Shown: positions 16,936 to 26,679, counted from the stretch's first letter. The stretch: DNA of 64,000 nt from Acidobacteriota bacterium (GCA_013289665.1 JABCZN010000002.1:62001-126000), one strand, 5' to 3'. Program-made: numbers and translations. Notes: generated by a model not told the origin, from the letters alone.

Positions 16936-18398
16936 ATAAAACGTCAACGACATTGAATTTGCCGGCTCCGTCGAAAGCGGATGGGGCCAAGCAGGGACAG
17001 TGGGAGGAATTGCGCTCGGTCTTCCCGATTTACGTGGCGCTTGCCAAGCAACTGCAACTGGAAATTCCCATCCCGCAGAACAAGCGGATCCTGCCGGAGA
17101 AGGTTGATCCGGAACTATTCACTCAGATCCAGAAGTGGTTGGAGGTAATGGATCAGCAAGTGCTCGTGCACCAGTTGCGCCATCTTCTGCAGATGACAAC
17201 GCTGAACGCGAGCGAAAGCGGATTGCGCGCCCTGATCATGCGGCACTTGCGGAAGTCGTCGAAAACCACGACGGACCGGGACAAAGCCGATTTCCTGCTG
17301 GTTCAGTACTTCGCGCTCACCGCCCCGCCCAAGATTTATCACAAGCAGATCGAGCTTTCAGACGTGGCGAACGTGCTGAAGCCGGTGTTTGGCGAAGTGG
17401 ACTCGACACCCTTGCCGTGGTGCGAGCCGCTGGAGAACATGATTCACGCCTTGCGCGGATTCAAAAGCCTGCGTGACATGCTGCAGACCAATTTCATCGA
17501 GCAGGGACGTCGCGTGAAAGAAACCGCGGGCGGGATGTTCTACGATCCATCGGCGATGCTGGCGTTCATTCGCTTCAATTTCCTGATGCGGCGGACGCTG
17601 ATCGAGTTAATGCATGCGGACCTGATATTCATTCGCTCCGGCCTGGTCAATTTACAACAAGCGGGAGCAAAGACGATTGAATGCCACAGCGTGGGCCCCG
17701 GGAAAGCAGAGCCCATCGAAAAGCTGCAGCAGTTGACGGACGAGTGGAAACAGCCGTTCCAGAAGGAATATACGGAACGAACGGTAAATCAGGCATTTGA
17801 GAAATTGCTGGCACTGCGCGCGGAAGTGGAACGCGCCGTCGAAAAAGTGACCGGCAAGTCGCAGGTCGTATCACCAGTTGCCGAGCCTGGAGTGTCAGTC
17901 AAAAAGGGTTTGCCGGTTGAAATCACCGCGCCAGCTGTGAAAACCAAGGAAAAGCCGGAAACCGCTGCCGCAAAACACGCCGAAGCGGCGGGACCTGGCC
18001 TGGATTTTGAAACCTGCATGGATAAAATCTGGGAGCAATTGATTTCCGCGCCGCCTTCTCGAGGACGTTCGATGACCACGGTGATTGTCGGCGGGGCACG
18101 GCTGCTGATGTCTTCGTGGGAAGTGGCGGCGTTCGTCAGCGAAGACGGGCCGGCGGCGGAAGATTTGCGCCGTGCGGTGGTGGCACGGGCTCTGCTGAGT
18201 TCCAACTTGGAACGCGCAAAGGAGACCGGGAACGCCACTGGCCTCGACCGGGCATTGACCATTGCGCGTGTGGAAGCATCGCGCCTGCAGGAGCGGGTGG
18301 AAGCGGCGAAGCAGGCAAAGGATACGGAAGCGGCTGTGAATCTGGGAATCAGCACGAAGCGGCTTCTTTCAGCGCTGGACGAGGGCGAAAAGCTTTAG
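16917..18398 (+). CDS. All-helical protein of unknown family linked to chemosensory genes
   Basis: 493 residues; I do not recognise a family. Residues about 25-310 are predicted mostly helical and well ordered, with motifs such as VLVHQLRHLLQM, LLVQYFALTAPP and LAFIRFNFLMRRTLIELMHADLIFIRSGL. A charged, Ala/Pro-rich linker (about 320-365) leads to a second helical part (about 370-490) rich in Ala, Arg and Glu. No signal peptide or clear transmembrane helix. It starts inside the end of the PilZ-like gene, so translation is probably coupled. The context suggests a scaffold, localisation or adaptor role in the second chemosensory system; this is inference only. Confidence 0.75.
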   Translation: MDEAIVNKTSTTLNLPAPSKADGAKQGQWEELRSVFPIYVALAKQLQLEIPIPQNKRILPEKVDPELFTQIQKWLEVMDQQVLVHQLRHLLQMTTLNASESGLRALIMRHLRKSSKTTTDRDKADFLLVQYFALTAPPKIYHKQIELSDVANVLKPVFGEVDSTPLPWCEPLENMIHALRGFKSLRDMLQTNFIEQGRRVKETAGGMFYDPSAMLAFIRFNFLMRRTLIELMHADLIFIRSGLVNLQQAGAKTIECHSVGPGKAEPIEKLQQLTDEWKQPFQKEYTERTVNQAFEKLLALRAEVERAVEKVTGKSQVVSPVAEPGVSVKKGLPVEITAPAVKTKEKPETAAAKHAEAAGPGLDFETCMDKIWEQLISAPPSRGRSMTTVIVGGARLLMSSWEVAAFVSEDGPAAEDLRRAVVARALLSSNLERAKETGNATGLDRALTIARVEASRLQERVEAAKQAKDTEAAVNLGISTKRLLSALDEGEKL

Positions 18399-18448
18399 TT
18401 CGGGGCTGCGTGGCCGGGCGCTTGGAAAACGGGTCAGGAGCAGGGTTC

Positions 18449-19132
18449 TTGAGAAATACAAACGTTTTGATTCTGACGGACGATGCCGAATTCGCCAGGT
18501 TGCTGACGGCCTGCTGGCAGGTGGAGCGGCAGCTTCCAGGAATTTGCTTGGTGACGAGCGAGTTCTGGAAAGAAGCGGATACTTCTTCGCCCGACCTGAT
18601 CGTGGTGGGCCCATTGAAAGACGGAAAACTTGGGGATGTGTTGCGGTCGATGGAGCCGAACACAGCGCTGATCTTGTGCGCGCCTTCAGAAGCAGGCGAA
18701 CTTGGACTGTTGCGCAAGAAATATCCGAAGCTGCTCCATGTGCCGCTGCGGGAGGACTGGACGCAGGTGGTATTGCTGCTGGCGGGAGAATCTTTGCGGC
18801 GGACCGAGGCGCTCAAACTGGCTCGGCAGGCGGAGCGGCACGCGGCGCAGTACGCCAATCAAGCGACGCTCGGCCGCTACATGTACGACATGAAACACAA
18901 CATGAATAACGCGCTGACTTCGCTGTTGGGGAATGCCGAATTGCTTTTGCTGGAGCCGGGCGGGCTCTCGGCCCAGTCCCTGGCACAGATCAAGACGATT
19001 CATACCATGGCCCTGCGGATCAACGAGGTGATGCAGCGATTCTCATCCCTGGCAAGCGAACTGAGAGAGGGTGAGACGCAATCGCAAGTTGAGACAGAAG
19101 AAGTGAATTCGACCTCGACCCCGCGCCGATAA
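18449..19132 (+). CDS. Pseudo-receiver fused to a DHp-like domain, no ATPase
   Basis: 227 residues from a TTG at 18449, supported by CAGGAG eight bases upstream; further upstream extension would lie inside the preceding gene. Residues 1-115 look like a receiver (acidic D11-D12), but the phospho-acceptor position is Gly (IVVGPLKDG) and the usual KP is HVPL. Residues 120-205 look like a histidine-kinase dimerisation helix pair, with H150 in MKHNMNNALTSLLGNAELLL matching the HExxNPL H-box. There is no ATP-binding domain. It could be a Spo0B/ChpT-like phosphotransferase or a partner of a kinase. Confidence 0.75.
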   Translation: MRNTNVLILTDDAEFARLLTACWQVERQLPGICLVTSEFWKEADTSSPDLIVVGPLKDGKLGDVLRSMEPNTALILCAPSEAGELGLLRKKYPKLLHVPLREDWTQVVLLLAGESLRRTEALKLARQAERHAAQYANQATLGRYMYDMKHNMNNALTSLLGNAELLLLEPGGLSAQSLAQIKTIHTMALRINEVMQRFSSLASELREGETQSQVETEEVNSTSTPRR

Positions 19133-19259
19133 AGCTCTCCCAAAACCGGCTAACACCTTCATTGTCAAGTAGATATAAAAAGACAGAACACCCCTTCAGA
19201 AGACCCCCAAGGTGGCCGCCCACGTGCAATTTTCCGACGTGGAGAACTGTGCGGAGCGA

Positions 19260-19628
19260 ATGAGCGTGCAGAAAAAAGTTCTGATTGTGGATGACTCGCC
19301 GGCCCAGGTGAAGCTGATTCAGAGCCTGCTCGAGCCCGAGGGTTATTGGCCGGTAGGCCTCAGCGACCCACGGCGGGTGGAAGAGGCCATCGCGATGGAG
19401 CGGCCGTGTGTGATTCTGCTCGACGTGGTGATGCCGGACCGCAATGGGTTCCAGGTTTGCCGGGAGCTGAAAAGCAACGCGGAATTCAATTCGATTCCGG
19501 TGATTCTGGTGACGTCGAAAGATACGGCCAGCGATCGCTATTGGGGTCAGCAACAGGGCGCGGATGGCTATGTGACCAAGCCGTTCACGCGCGAAGAACT
19601 TTTGCGAGCGGTACGCCGCTTCGCTTGA
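19260..19628 (+). CDS. CheY/PilH-type response regulator
   Basis: 122-residue single-domain receiver: DD at 11-12, phospho-acceptor D55 in VILLDVVMPD, switch Thr in LVTSKD, lysine in YVTKPFTREE. I chose the ATG at 19260 (GGAG just upstream); a GTG at 19212 would add 16 residues without domain support. The gap before it (about 127 bp) has an inverted repeat CCACGT/ACGTGG (19220-19242) of unknown meaning. It resembles the PilG/PilH regulators of pilus-type chemosensory systems. Confidence 0.88.
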   Translation: MSVQKKVLIVDDSPAQVKLIQSLLEPEGYWPVGLSDPRRVEEAIAMERPCVILLDVVMPDRNGFQVCRELKSNAEFNSIPVILVTSKDTASDRYWGQQQGADGYVTKPFTREELLRAVRRFA

Positions 19629-19650
19629 GGGAGTTTCGAAGAACAAAAGC

Positions 19651-20181
19651 ATGAGCGAAGAATTCCAATTGACGCCGATACCCGCCGACGCGGAGCTGGG
19701 CGAACTGCTCGAGGCGATGGACCCGGGCGTTGAGCGCACACCGGAGTCGCAGTATTGCGTATTTCGCAGCGGTCGAGAGCGCTTCTGCTTTCCAGTGTTG
19801 GATGTCGAAGAGGTGCTGGAGTGGCCGCTGGTGACAAAGTTGCCGCTTTCGCCAGCCTACGTGCTGGGAATTTTCAATTTGCGCGGAGCAATTGTGCCGC
19901 TGATCGATATTGCTTTAACCGAGGGACGCCGGACGGGATTGCTGCCCAAGCACGTGGTGGTGGCATCGCTGCGGGGAGACGGGAATCACGACGACATTCG
20001 CCTGGGCATAGCCGCGGATGAAGTTGTTGGGACTTATTCGGTCAAGGAAGCCGAGGATCTGATCCAGCAGGCGCCGGAAAATGTGCCGCATTGCGTGGGA
20101 ATGCTGCGACACGACGACCGGCTGGCGCTGGTAATCGATTTACGGCGGTTGCTCGAAGTCTATCCGGGACCAAGTATTTGA
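19651..20181 (+). CDS. cheW: CheW-type coupling protein (locus 2, first copy)
   Basis: 176 residues with an acidic 30-residue N-terminal extension, then a CheW domain: YCVFRSGRERFCFPV, VEEVLEWPLVTKLP, FNLRGAIVPLIDIA and LGIAADEVVGTYSV. It lies 22 bp after the receiver gene and 30 bp before the MCP gene, matching the PilI position of Pil-Chp loci. Confidence 0.9.
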   Translation: MSEEFQLTPIPADAELGELLEAMDPGVERTPESQYCVFRSGRERFCFPVLDVEEVLEWPLVTKLPLSPAYVLGIFNLRGAIVPLIDIALTEGRRTGLLPKHVVVASLRGDGNHDDIRLGIAADEVVGTYSVKEAEDLIQQAPENVPHCVGMLRHDDRLALVIDLRRLLEVYPGPSI

Positions 20182-20211
20182 GGATTACAGGAAAGTGTTT
20201 GGGAGGCAGGA

Positions 20212-21633
20212 ATGAAATCGCGACTGAGTAGCACAATTTGGATGCTGGTCTTCTTGAACGCAGCGGCCCTGGCTGGGGCGATCTGGTTCTCATACAGCGC
20301 CGGGAAGCAGGCGGCGAACGGCGGATCGGCGCTCGAGAGCAGCGGAACGATCGTCGCCGTTGTCATCGCGATTGCCATCAGCATCGTTCTGGCATGGCGG
20401 CTTGGCGCGGCCGTTCTGACGCCCGTCAGCGAGCTGGCCTCGTTCTCCGAGCGGCTGGCGGCGGGTGACGGCAAGGCGCGCGCGGATGTCGGCACGAACG
20501 ACGAGTTCGGCTACATCGCTGAAAATTTGAACCGCGCGGTGGCGAAGGTCTCGAAGGCTTCAAGCAACCAGGAGGCGAATGACTCGTTGCAGAGGAGCAT
20601 CACGGACCTGCTGGCGGTGATCAACCAGGTGGCGCGTGGCGATTTGGCGTTGCGCGGCAAGGTCACCAACGACGCGCTTGGTAATGTGTCGGACTCCATC
20701 AACTACATGCTCGACAACTTTACGAAGGTTCTGGAACGCGTGCGCAAGGCGGCCATGGAAGTGGCCGTCTGCTCCAACAACATTTTGCTGGCCGCGGACG
20801 AGATGCAGGCCGGCGCGACGCAGCAGGACCAGGAAATTACCAACACCTCGAGCGCCGTGGAAGAGCTTACGGTTTCGATGAAACAGGTGTCCAACAACGC
20901 GGAAGCCAGCGCCGAAGCGGCGCGGCGCGCGCTGGATGCCGCGGAACAGGGCAACCGGGCGGTGCGCGACACCCTCGAAGGCATGCAGCGCATCCGCGCT
21001 TCCGTGCAGGCAACCGCGAAGAAGATCAAGTCGCTGGGGGATCGCTCATTGGAAATTTCCGAAATTATCAACGTGATTAACGACATCACCGAGCAGACCA
21101 ACTTGCTGGCGCTGAACGCCGCCATTGAAGCGGCCCGCGCGGGTGAAGCCGGACGAGGGTTCGCGGTCGTTGCCGACGAAGTCCGCAAGCTGGCGGAACA
21201 CTCTCGCAGCGCAACGAAGGACATCGCCGCGCTCATTAAGGCCATTCAGGCAGAGACCAACGAAGCCGTGGTGGTGATGGAAGATGGCACCAAGGAAGTG
21301 GAAAGCGGCGCACAGCTTGCCGATCAGGCCGGACGCGCGCTGGACGCGATTTCAAGCGTGGTGCGGCAGTCCGCGGAGTTGGTGCAGGAAATCTCGCTGG
21401 CTTCCAAGCAGCAGGTGCGCGGAACGGAAGGCGTGGCGCACGCAATGCAGATCATCTCCGGAATCACGCGGCAGACTTCGCAAGGCACGCGCGGGACGGT
21501 GGCGACGGTCAGCCAGTTGGTGAAATTGTCCGATCAGCTGAATGAGGCCCTGGCCCAGTTCCGGGCGAATTCGAAAGCGGCCGCGGCACTGGACGACGCG
21601 GACCGGCATGTCCCGGCAGGAGCGGTGCGTTAG
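20212..21633 (+). CDS. Methyl-accepting protein without a periplasmic sensor domain
   Basis: 473 residues. TM1 about 9-27 and TM2 about 46-61 are separated by only about 18 residues, so there is no room for a ligand-binding domain. HAMP follows, a second HAMP-like stretch is possible at about 125-180 ([13 protein letters not shown]), and the signalling domain has [19 protein letters not shown] and [19 protein letters not shown] and AGGA precede the ATG. It probably senses through partner proteins or membrane state. It resembles FrzCD/PilJ-type receptors in lacking a CheR pentapeptide. Confidence 0.9.
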   Translation: MKSRLSSTIWMLVFLNAAALAGAIWFSYSAGKQAANGGSALESSGTIVAVVIAIAISIVLAWRLGAAVLTPVSELASFSERLAAGDGKARADVGTNDEFGYIAENLNRAVAKVSKASSNQEANDSLQRSITDLLAVINQVARGDLALRGKVTNDALGNVSDSINYMLDNFTKVLERVRKAAMEVAVCSNNILLAADEMQAGATQQDQEITNTSSAVEELTVSMKQVSNNAEASAEAARRALDAAEQGNRAVRDTLEGMQRIRASVQATAKKIKSLGDRSLEISEIINVINDITEQTNLLALNAAIEAARAGEAGRGFAVVADEVRKLAEHSRSATKDIAALIKAIQAETNEAVVVMEDGTKEVESGAQLADQAGRALDAISSVVRQSAELVQEISLASKQQVRGTEGVAHAMQIISGITRQTSQGTRGTVATVSQLVKLSDQLNEALAQFRANSKAAAALDDADRHVPAGAVR

Positions 21634-21681
21634 AGGTGCAAGTGACTCCCGCGGGTAAACCGGGAAGCAAGTGGGAAGACC

Positions 21682-22566
21682 ATGAGTGAACGCCACGGGG
21701 CGGGACACGGTTTGACGGACCACGAACTGAGCGAGATCCGCATGCTGATTGAGGAGCGTACGGGCATTCATTTCGACGAGTCGCGGGAGAGATTCCTCTC
21801 GATGCGCGTGCGTGAGCACATGCATGAACGCGGCTACGGGCGCGTGAGCGAATTGCTGCGGGCGGTGAGGAAGACGAATGTGGAGTACGACTCGCTGCTC
21901 GAGCGGATGCTGACGCAGGAAACTTCCTTTTTCCGTTACCCGGCGGTTTACGAAGCTTTCGAGAAACGCGTATTGCCGGAGATTCATGTCTCGAAATTCT
22001 GGAAGAACCCCCGGACTTTACGGGTCTGGAGCGCGGGCTGCTCGACGGGCGAAGAGCCTTATTCCATCGCCATCACGATTGCAGATTCGCTTTCGTTCGC
22101 GGACGCCTGGAACGTTGAAATCCTTGCCACGGACGTCGGCAAGCTGGCGCTGAAGAACGCGGAAAAAGGGATCTACTCGGGCCGGAGCCTGTCCGGAGTA
22201 AATGAAAAGCAGCTGGCCGCACATTTCACCAAGGTGGAGAACAAATTTCATGTCAAGCCGCGGCTGAAGAAAATGATTTCCTTTGCGCCGATGAACCTGG
22301 CCGCGCCCGTGTATGTAGGCCGCATGGACCTGATTTTCTGCATGAACGTGCTGATTTATTTCACGGAAGAGCGTCGTCGCGCGCTGGTGCAGCGCTTTTA
22401 TGAGGCCCTGGAACCGGGCGGATACCTGTTTCTGGGACATTCGGAATCGATTTCAAAGATGCCGGTGAAGTTTCAGGCCATTGTTCTCGGGGATTGCATT
22501 CTCTACCGGAAGCCCACGGTTCAGGAGCAGCAGAAGGCCGAACTGGTGACGGAGGGACGCGCGTGA
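21682..22566 (+). CDS. cheR: MCP methyltransferase CheR (locus 2)
   Basis: 294 residues. N-terminal helical domain (LTDHELSEIRMLIEERTGIH), methyltransferase motif VWSAGCSTGEEPYSIA and MDLIFCMNVLIYFTEE, and the end-of-domain GGYLFLGHSESI. It methylates the locus 2 MCP. It overlaps the following cheA by GTGA. Its sequence differs clearly from the CheR of operon 1, so it is not a recent duplicate. Confidence 0.93.
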   Translation: MSERHGAGHGLTDHELSEIRMLIEERTGIHFDESRERFLSMRVREHMHERGYGRVSELLRAVRKTNVEYDSLLERMLTQETSFFRYPAVYEAFEKRVLPEIHVSKFWKNPRTLRVWSAGCSTGEEPYSIAITIADSLSFADAWNVEILATDVGKLALKNAEKGIYSGRSLSGVNEKQLAAHFTKVENKFHVKPRLKKMISFAPMNLAAPVYVGRMDLIFCMNVLIYFTEERRRALVQRFYEALEPGGYLFLGHSESISKMPVKFQAIVLGDCILYRKPTVQEQQKAELVTEGRA

Positions 22567-25535
22567 CGACGCCTGACCGCGAAGCCGTCGAATTGTTTCT
22601 CCAGGAAGCCGCGGAGCACCTGCAATATTTGCGGGAGTACGTGAGCGTCTTGCAGGAGGTTGCGCCACGGCGGGAAGATCTGGAACGGCTCTACATTTCG
22701 GCGCACACGCTGAGCGGCACTTCGGCCAGCTACGGATTCCCGCGGTTTTCCGAAGTGGCGGCGAAGCTGGCACACATTTTTCAGTACGCGCTGCAAGCGC
22801 CACTAGGCGATGATCTGCACGGTCCGCTGACCGAATTTCTCTCGGACGGCATCTCGCTACTGGAAACCAGTTTGCTCGAGATCAGCGACACCGGTCAGGA
22901 AAACGTTGAAGATGTGGCGACCTTCAAGGAGCGCTACCGTTTTGCGTTTCCGCCGGAGCCGCCCCCCCTCAATCTGGGTATGTCCTCGACCGCGCCGCTC
23001 TCTCAGGCGCCGTCGGATTACCAGGACGAGCCGGAGCCGGCCAATGTTGGGCAGACGGGCTCCTATTTCGACGCGCTTCCCCTCGATGACGACGTGCCCG
23101 CCGAGATTCTGGAGTTTTTCCAGCCCGAAGCCGAAGAACATCTGCAAATTGTCGCGGATTGCCTGCTCTCGCTCGAAGGCAACAACAATCCGGAAGAGAT
23201 AAACCGGTTGTTCCGCGCGATTCATACCGTCAAGGGATCCGCCGCGCAGGTCGGTTTGCGGCGGTTGGGCGCCATCGCGCATCGCGTGGAAGATTTGATC
23301 GGGCGTTTGCGCGACGGAGAGATTCAACCATCGCCATTTGTCGTCGATTTGTGCCTTGAGTCTGTGGACGTACTGAAAAAGACGCTGCACCGTGAATGGG
23401 CGGACGAGGCGGAAATTCGGGCGGGGGTCGATTCCCTGCTGGGACGCATCGCGGCACTGGTGCCGCAGGAAATTGAGGAAGCAGCCCCGGCGGCAACGGT
23501 CGCAGAGGCGGATGAAGACGTTCCGGTAAAGGCAGGCTCGGACCGGGCTGCGCCGAAAGTGCAGCTTACCGCAAAACAAGTGGCGGCGAACAAGTCGGTG
23601 CGTATCGCGCTCGGTCGCCTGGACCGCATGATGAACACGGTCGGCGAACTGGTGATCAGCCGCACGAAAATGGTAGGCCGGGTCACGGAACTGGAAAAAC
23701 TCATAGACACGCTTGGCTTCTCGAAGGAACGCTTGCAGGGAAAAGTGAACGAGTTCCAGGAGAAATACGAGTTCAACCGGATTCGCTCGCAGCTTGCAAC
23801 CCCGTGGGCCAGCTCGCAGACGAAAAAGCTGCTGACCAATGCCGCTGCCGGCGAAGGGTCGTATCTTGAAGAATTCAGCGAACTGGAGATGGACCGTTAC
23901 GACGACTTCAATATTCTTTCGCGCTCGATGACGGAAATCTCGGCGGACGTGAACGAAGTGCTGTCGCAGCTGGAAGGGTACGTCGGCCGGGTCGAGGGCG
24001 ACATTGACGAGTTTACGAAACTGGCGCATCACCTGCAGGATGAAATCACCGCGGCGCGCATGGTGCCGATTGGAACGCTGTATTCGCTGCTCTCGCGCGC
24101 GGTGAGAGACGCGGCGAAATCCTCGAAGAAACAGGTGGACCTGGATTTTTCGGGAAGCGAAACGGAGTTGGACAACAATATCATTCAGCAGATTTCGGAT
24201 CCGCTGGTGCACCTGGTGCGTAACTCCGTGGCCCACGGGATTGAACTGCCGGCCGTTCGGGTGGGCCAAGGAAAGCCGGAAGAAGGAAAGGTTTCCCTTC
24301 GCGCCTATCATCGCGGCAACCACATTTACATCGAAGTGGAAGACGACGGGCGCGGCATCGACTACGAACGCGTGAAGCAGAGCGCAATCGAGTGCGGGCT
24401 GGTTTCGAACGAAACGGCGGACCGGCTTACGGAACGCGACCTGCGCGAGATGCTGTTCCACCCGGGATTTTCCACAGCGGTGGTGAAGACGGAGCTGGCC
24501 GGTCGCGGCGTGGGGCTGGACGTGGTGCGCTCCAATTTGAATGCGCTGAACGGTGAAATTGAAGTGAACAGCGTGGCCGGGTCGGGCACGAAGTTCACGC
24601 TGAAAGTTCCGTTGACGCTCATTATTTCTCCGGCCCTCTTCGTGCGCTGTGGTTCTCATCATTTCGCGCTGCCGCTGGCGGTGGTGGAAGAGATCCGGCG
24701 CTTGCGGGCGGATGAAATTGAAGATGTCGGCGGAAAACTGCTGACCAAAGTGCGCGACATTGTGACCGAGGTGGTGCGCCTGGATTCCTATCTCGGATTG
24801 CCGCCGCTCGAACCCATCAATGGCTATTTCCGCATGGTGGTGGCGAATGCCGGGAATCGCCAGATCGGCGTGGTAGTCGAAGAGGTGCTGGGCAAGGACG
24901 AGATCGTCATCAAGAACCTTGGAGAATATCTGCGGCGGGTGAAGCTGTTCTCCGGTACCACCATCGCCCCGGATGGCAGCTTGATTTTGCTAATCGATCT
25001 GAATCGCATGGTGGCGACCGAGCCGAACGAACGGCGCGCCGTACAAGCCAGCGCCAGCGCCGCGCGCATCTTTGCTCCCGGCTCCACGGCCGTGGCACGC
25101 GGAACGATCCCAACGGAAGCGATCGATCGCGTGGAGCAGGAGCGTGTGGTTGTGATTGCCGACGATTCGATCAGCGTGCGCAAATTTGTCGGCCGGATGC
25201 TCGAGAAAAATGGCTACCGCGTGAAACTCGCCGCGGACGGGCTGGAAGCGGCGGAACTGGTCGCGCAACACGGATGCCACATGGTGATTACCGACCTGGA
25301 GATGCCGCGCATGACCGGATACGAATTGATGGCGCAGTTGCGGCAAAGCCCCTCGACAAAGCGAATTCCGGTGATGGTGGTAACTTCGCGCGCAGGCGCG
25401 AAGCATCGCGACCGCGCGATGAAAGAAGGCGCGTCCGCATTCTTGACCAAGCCGGTACAGGAAGATCAGCTCCTGGCCGCGGTGGAACAACTTATCGGAA
25501 CGGAGGCGGCACGTCCGATCGTGCCGGTTAGATAG
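22563..25535 (+). CDS. Hybrid CheA with two Hpt domains and C-terminal receiver
   Basis: 990 residues from a GTG at 22563 in a GTGA overlap with cheR. Hpt1 near 10-110 has H48 in AHTLSGTSA, with Ser where the usual Lys (HTLKG) stands. Hpt2 near 180-290 has a canonical H221 in AIHTVKGSAA. The dimerisation domain (MMNTVGELVI) carries a long helical insertion, followed by the ATPase domain (LVRNSVAHGIE, DDGRGID, GRGVGLDVV), a CheW-like domain, and a receiver (VIADDSISVRKF, MVITDLEMPR, FLTKP). This is the ChpA/PixL-type architecture, typical of pilus- or alternative-function chemosensory systems. Confidence 0.93.
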   Translation: MTTPDREAVELFLQEAAEHLQYLREYVSVLQEVAPRREDLERLYISAHTLSGTSASYGFPRFSEVAAKLAHIFQYALQAPLGDDLHGPLTEFLSDGISLLETSLLEISDTGQENVEDVATFKERYRFAFPPEPPPLNLGMSSTAPLSQAPSDYQDEPEPANVGQTGSYFDALPLDDDVPAEILEFFQPEAEEHLQIVADCLLSLEGNNNPEEINRLFRAIHTVKGSAAQVGLRRLGAIAHRVEDLIGRLRDGEIQPSPFVVDLCLESVDVLKKTLHREWADEAEIRAGVDSLLGRIAALVPQEIEEAAPAATVAEADEDVPVKAGSDRAAPKVQLTAKQVAANKSVRIALGRLDRMMNTVGELVISRTKMVGRVTELEKLIDTLGFSKERLQGKVNEFQEKYEFNRIRSQLATPWASSQTKKLLTNAAAGEGSYLEEFSELEMDRYDDFNILSRSMTEISADVNEVLSQLEGYVGRVEGDIDEFTKLAHHLQDEITAARMVPIGTLYSLLSRAVRDAAKSSKKQVDLDFSGSETELDNNIIQQISDPLVHLVRNSVAHGIELPAVRVGQGKPEEGKVSLRAYHRGNHIYIEVEDDGRGIDYERVKQSAIECGLVSNETADRLTERDLREMLFHPGFSTAVVKTELAGRGVGLDVVRSNLNALNGEIEVNSVAGSGTKFTLKVPLTLIISPALFVRCGSHHFALPLAVVEEIRRLRADEIEDVGGKLLTKVRDIVTEVVRLDSYLGLPPLEPINGYFRMVVANAGNRQIGVVVEEVLGKDEIVIKNLGEYLRRVKLFSGTTIAPDGSLILLIDLNRMVATEPNERRAVQASASAARIFAPGSTAVARGTIPTEAIDRVEQERVVVIADDSISVRKFVGRMLEKNGYRVKLAADGLEAAELVAQHGCHMVITDLEMPRMTGYELMAQLRQSPSTKRIPVMVVTSRAGAKHRDRAMKEGASAFLTKPVQEDQLLAAVEQLIGTEAARPIVPVR

Positions 25536-25542
25536 ACGAGCC

Positions 25543-26679
25543 ATGGCCACCGCCCTCCCCAAAAAGTTTCGCGTTCTCGTTGTGGACGATTCCGCCTTCA
25601 TGCGCAAGGTGCTGGAATCGATTTTCAACGCTGACGAGCAATTGGTGGTGATCGGCCACGCGAAAGACGGTCGCGAGGCGATCGCGCTGGCGGAATCTCT
25701 GAAGCCCGACGTCATCACGATGGATTTGAACATGCCGCACCTCGATGGGTTGCAGGCAACGGCGCAGATCATGACCACGAATCCGCGGCCGATCGTGGTG
25801 GTCAGTTCCGAAAGCAAGGAAGGCGCTTCGAGTACTTTGCGGGCGCTCGAATTGGGCGCGATTGATTTTGTCACCAAGCCGTCTTCGGGAATTGATCTGG
25901 ATATGCAGAGCGTTAAGGACGATTTGCTTCGGAAAGTGCGGATCGCGGCCAAGGTGCGCGTTGTACGAACTGCATCGCGGCTCGCGGCGGCGCTGCAAGC
26001 TCCAATGAATGGCGGTGCGGCTCCGAAACCCGAGCCAACTGTAACGCGTCCGGCCACGACTGCGGTGCTTCCAGCGGATATGCGCTTCCCGGTTGTAGTT
26101 CTGGCAGCTTCGACCGGTGGCCCGGCGACGGTGATGCGGCTGGCGCCTGGATTCACCAAAGATTTTCCGGCGGCGGTGATCCTGGTGCAGCACATGCCCG
26201 CGGCGTTCACCACGCAATACGCGCTTCAATTGGCGGAGTTCACGGGCATTCGCGTGAAAGAAGCGGAAGCGAATGAGTCTGTACAGCCGGGGACATTTTA
26301 TATTTGCCCGGGCGGCCAACACCTGCGCGTTTCCCCCACCGGGCGCATGCAACTGGACGCCGCAACGGGACGGATTGACGGTTACTTGCCAAATATTGAC
26401 GTGACCATGGAATCGGTGGCGGCTTTCGCAGGCGCAATGAGCATTGGCGTGGTGCTGACCGGCATGGGCAGCGACGGCGCGCGCGGGGCGAAAGCCATCA
26501 AGAACGCCGGAGGATACGTGGTGGCGCAGGACGAAGCGACCTCCGTGATCTTCGGAATGCCCGCGGAAGCGATCAAGACTGGAGCAGTCGATCAGGTGCT
26601 TGGCCTCGACGACATTTACTCTTCGATAGAGAATCGCGTTCTGGGTTTGAGCCGGTTGTCACCCACGGGAGTCCGCTGA
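25543..26679 (+). CDS. cheB: Protein-glutamate methylesterase CheB (locus 2)
   Basis: 378 residues: receiver with D61 in DVITMDLNMPH, then methylesterase with Ser in AASTGGPAT, His in VQHMPAAFT and Asp in TGMGSDGARG. It removes methyl groups added by the locus 2 CheR. It begins seven bases after the cheA stop and overlaps the next cheW by one base (TGATG). Confidence 0.95.
   Translation: MATALPKKFRVLVVDDSAFMRKVLESIFNADEQLVVIGHAKDGREAIALAESLKPDVITMDLNMPHLDGLQATAQIMTTNPRPIVVVSSESKEGASSTLRALELGAIDFVTKPSSGIDLDMQSVKDDLLRKVRIAAKVRVVRTASRLAAALQAPMNGGAAPKPEPTVTRPATTAVLPADMRFPVVVLAASTGGPATVMRLAPGFTKDFPAAVILVQHMPAAFTTQYALQLAEFTGIRVKEAEANESVQPGTFYICPGGQHLRVSPTGRMQLDAATGRIDGYLPNIDVTMESVAAFAGAMSIGVVLTGMGSDGARGAKAIKNAGGYVVAQDEATSVIFGMPAEAIKTGAVDQVLGLDDIYSSIENRVLGLSRLSPTGVR

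Noticed and set aside
19072..19095. Two more TGAGAC hexamers, 18 bp apart
   Set aside because: They are inside the coding region of the pseudo-receiver protein, lack the opposite half-sites and are not near a helical repeat.
22857..24662. 601-residue minus-strand frame
   Set aside because: It lies antisense to the hybrid CheA gene, with low-complexity Arg/His-rich sequence typical of a GC-rich shadow frame.
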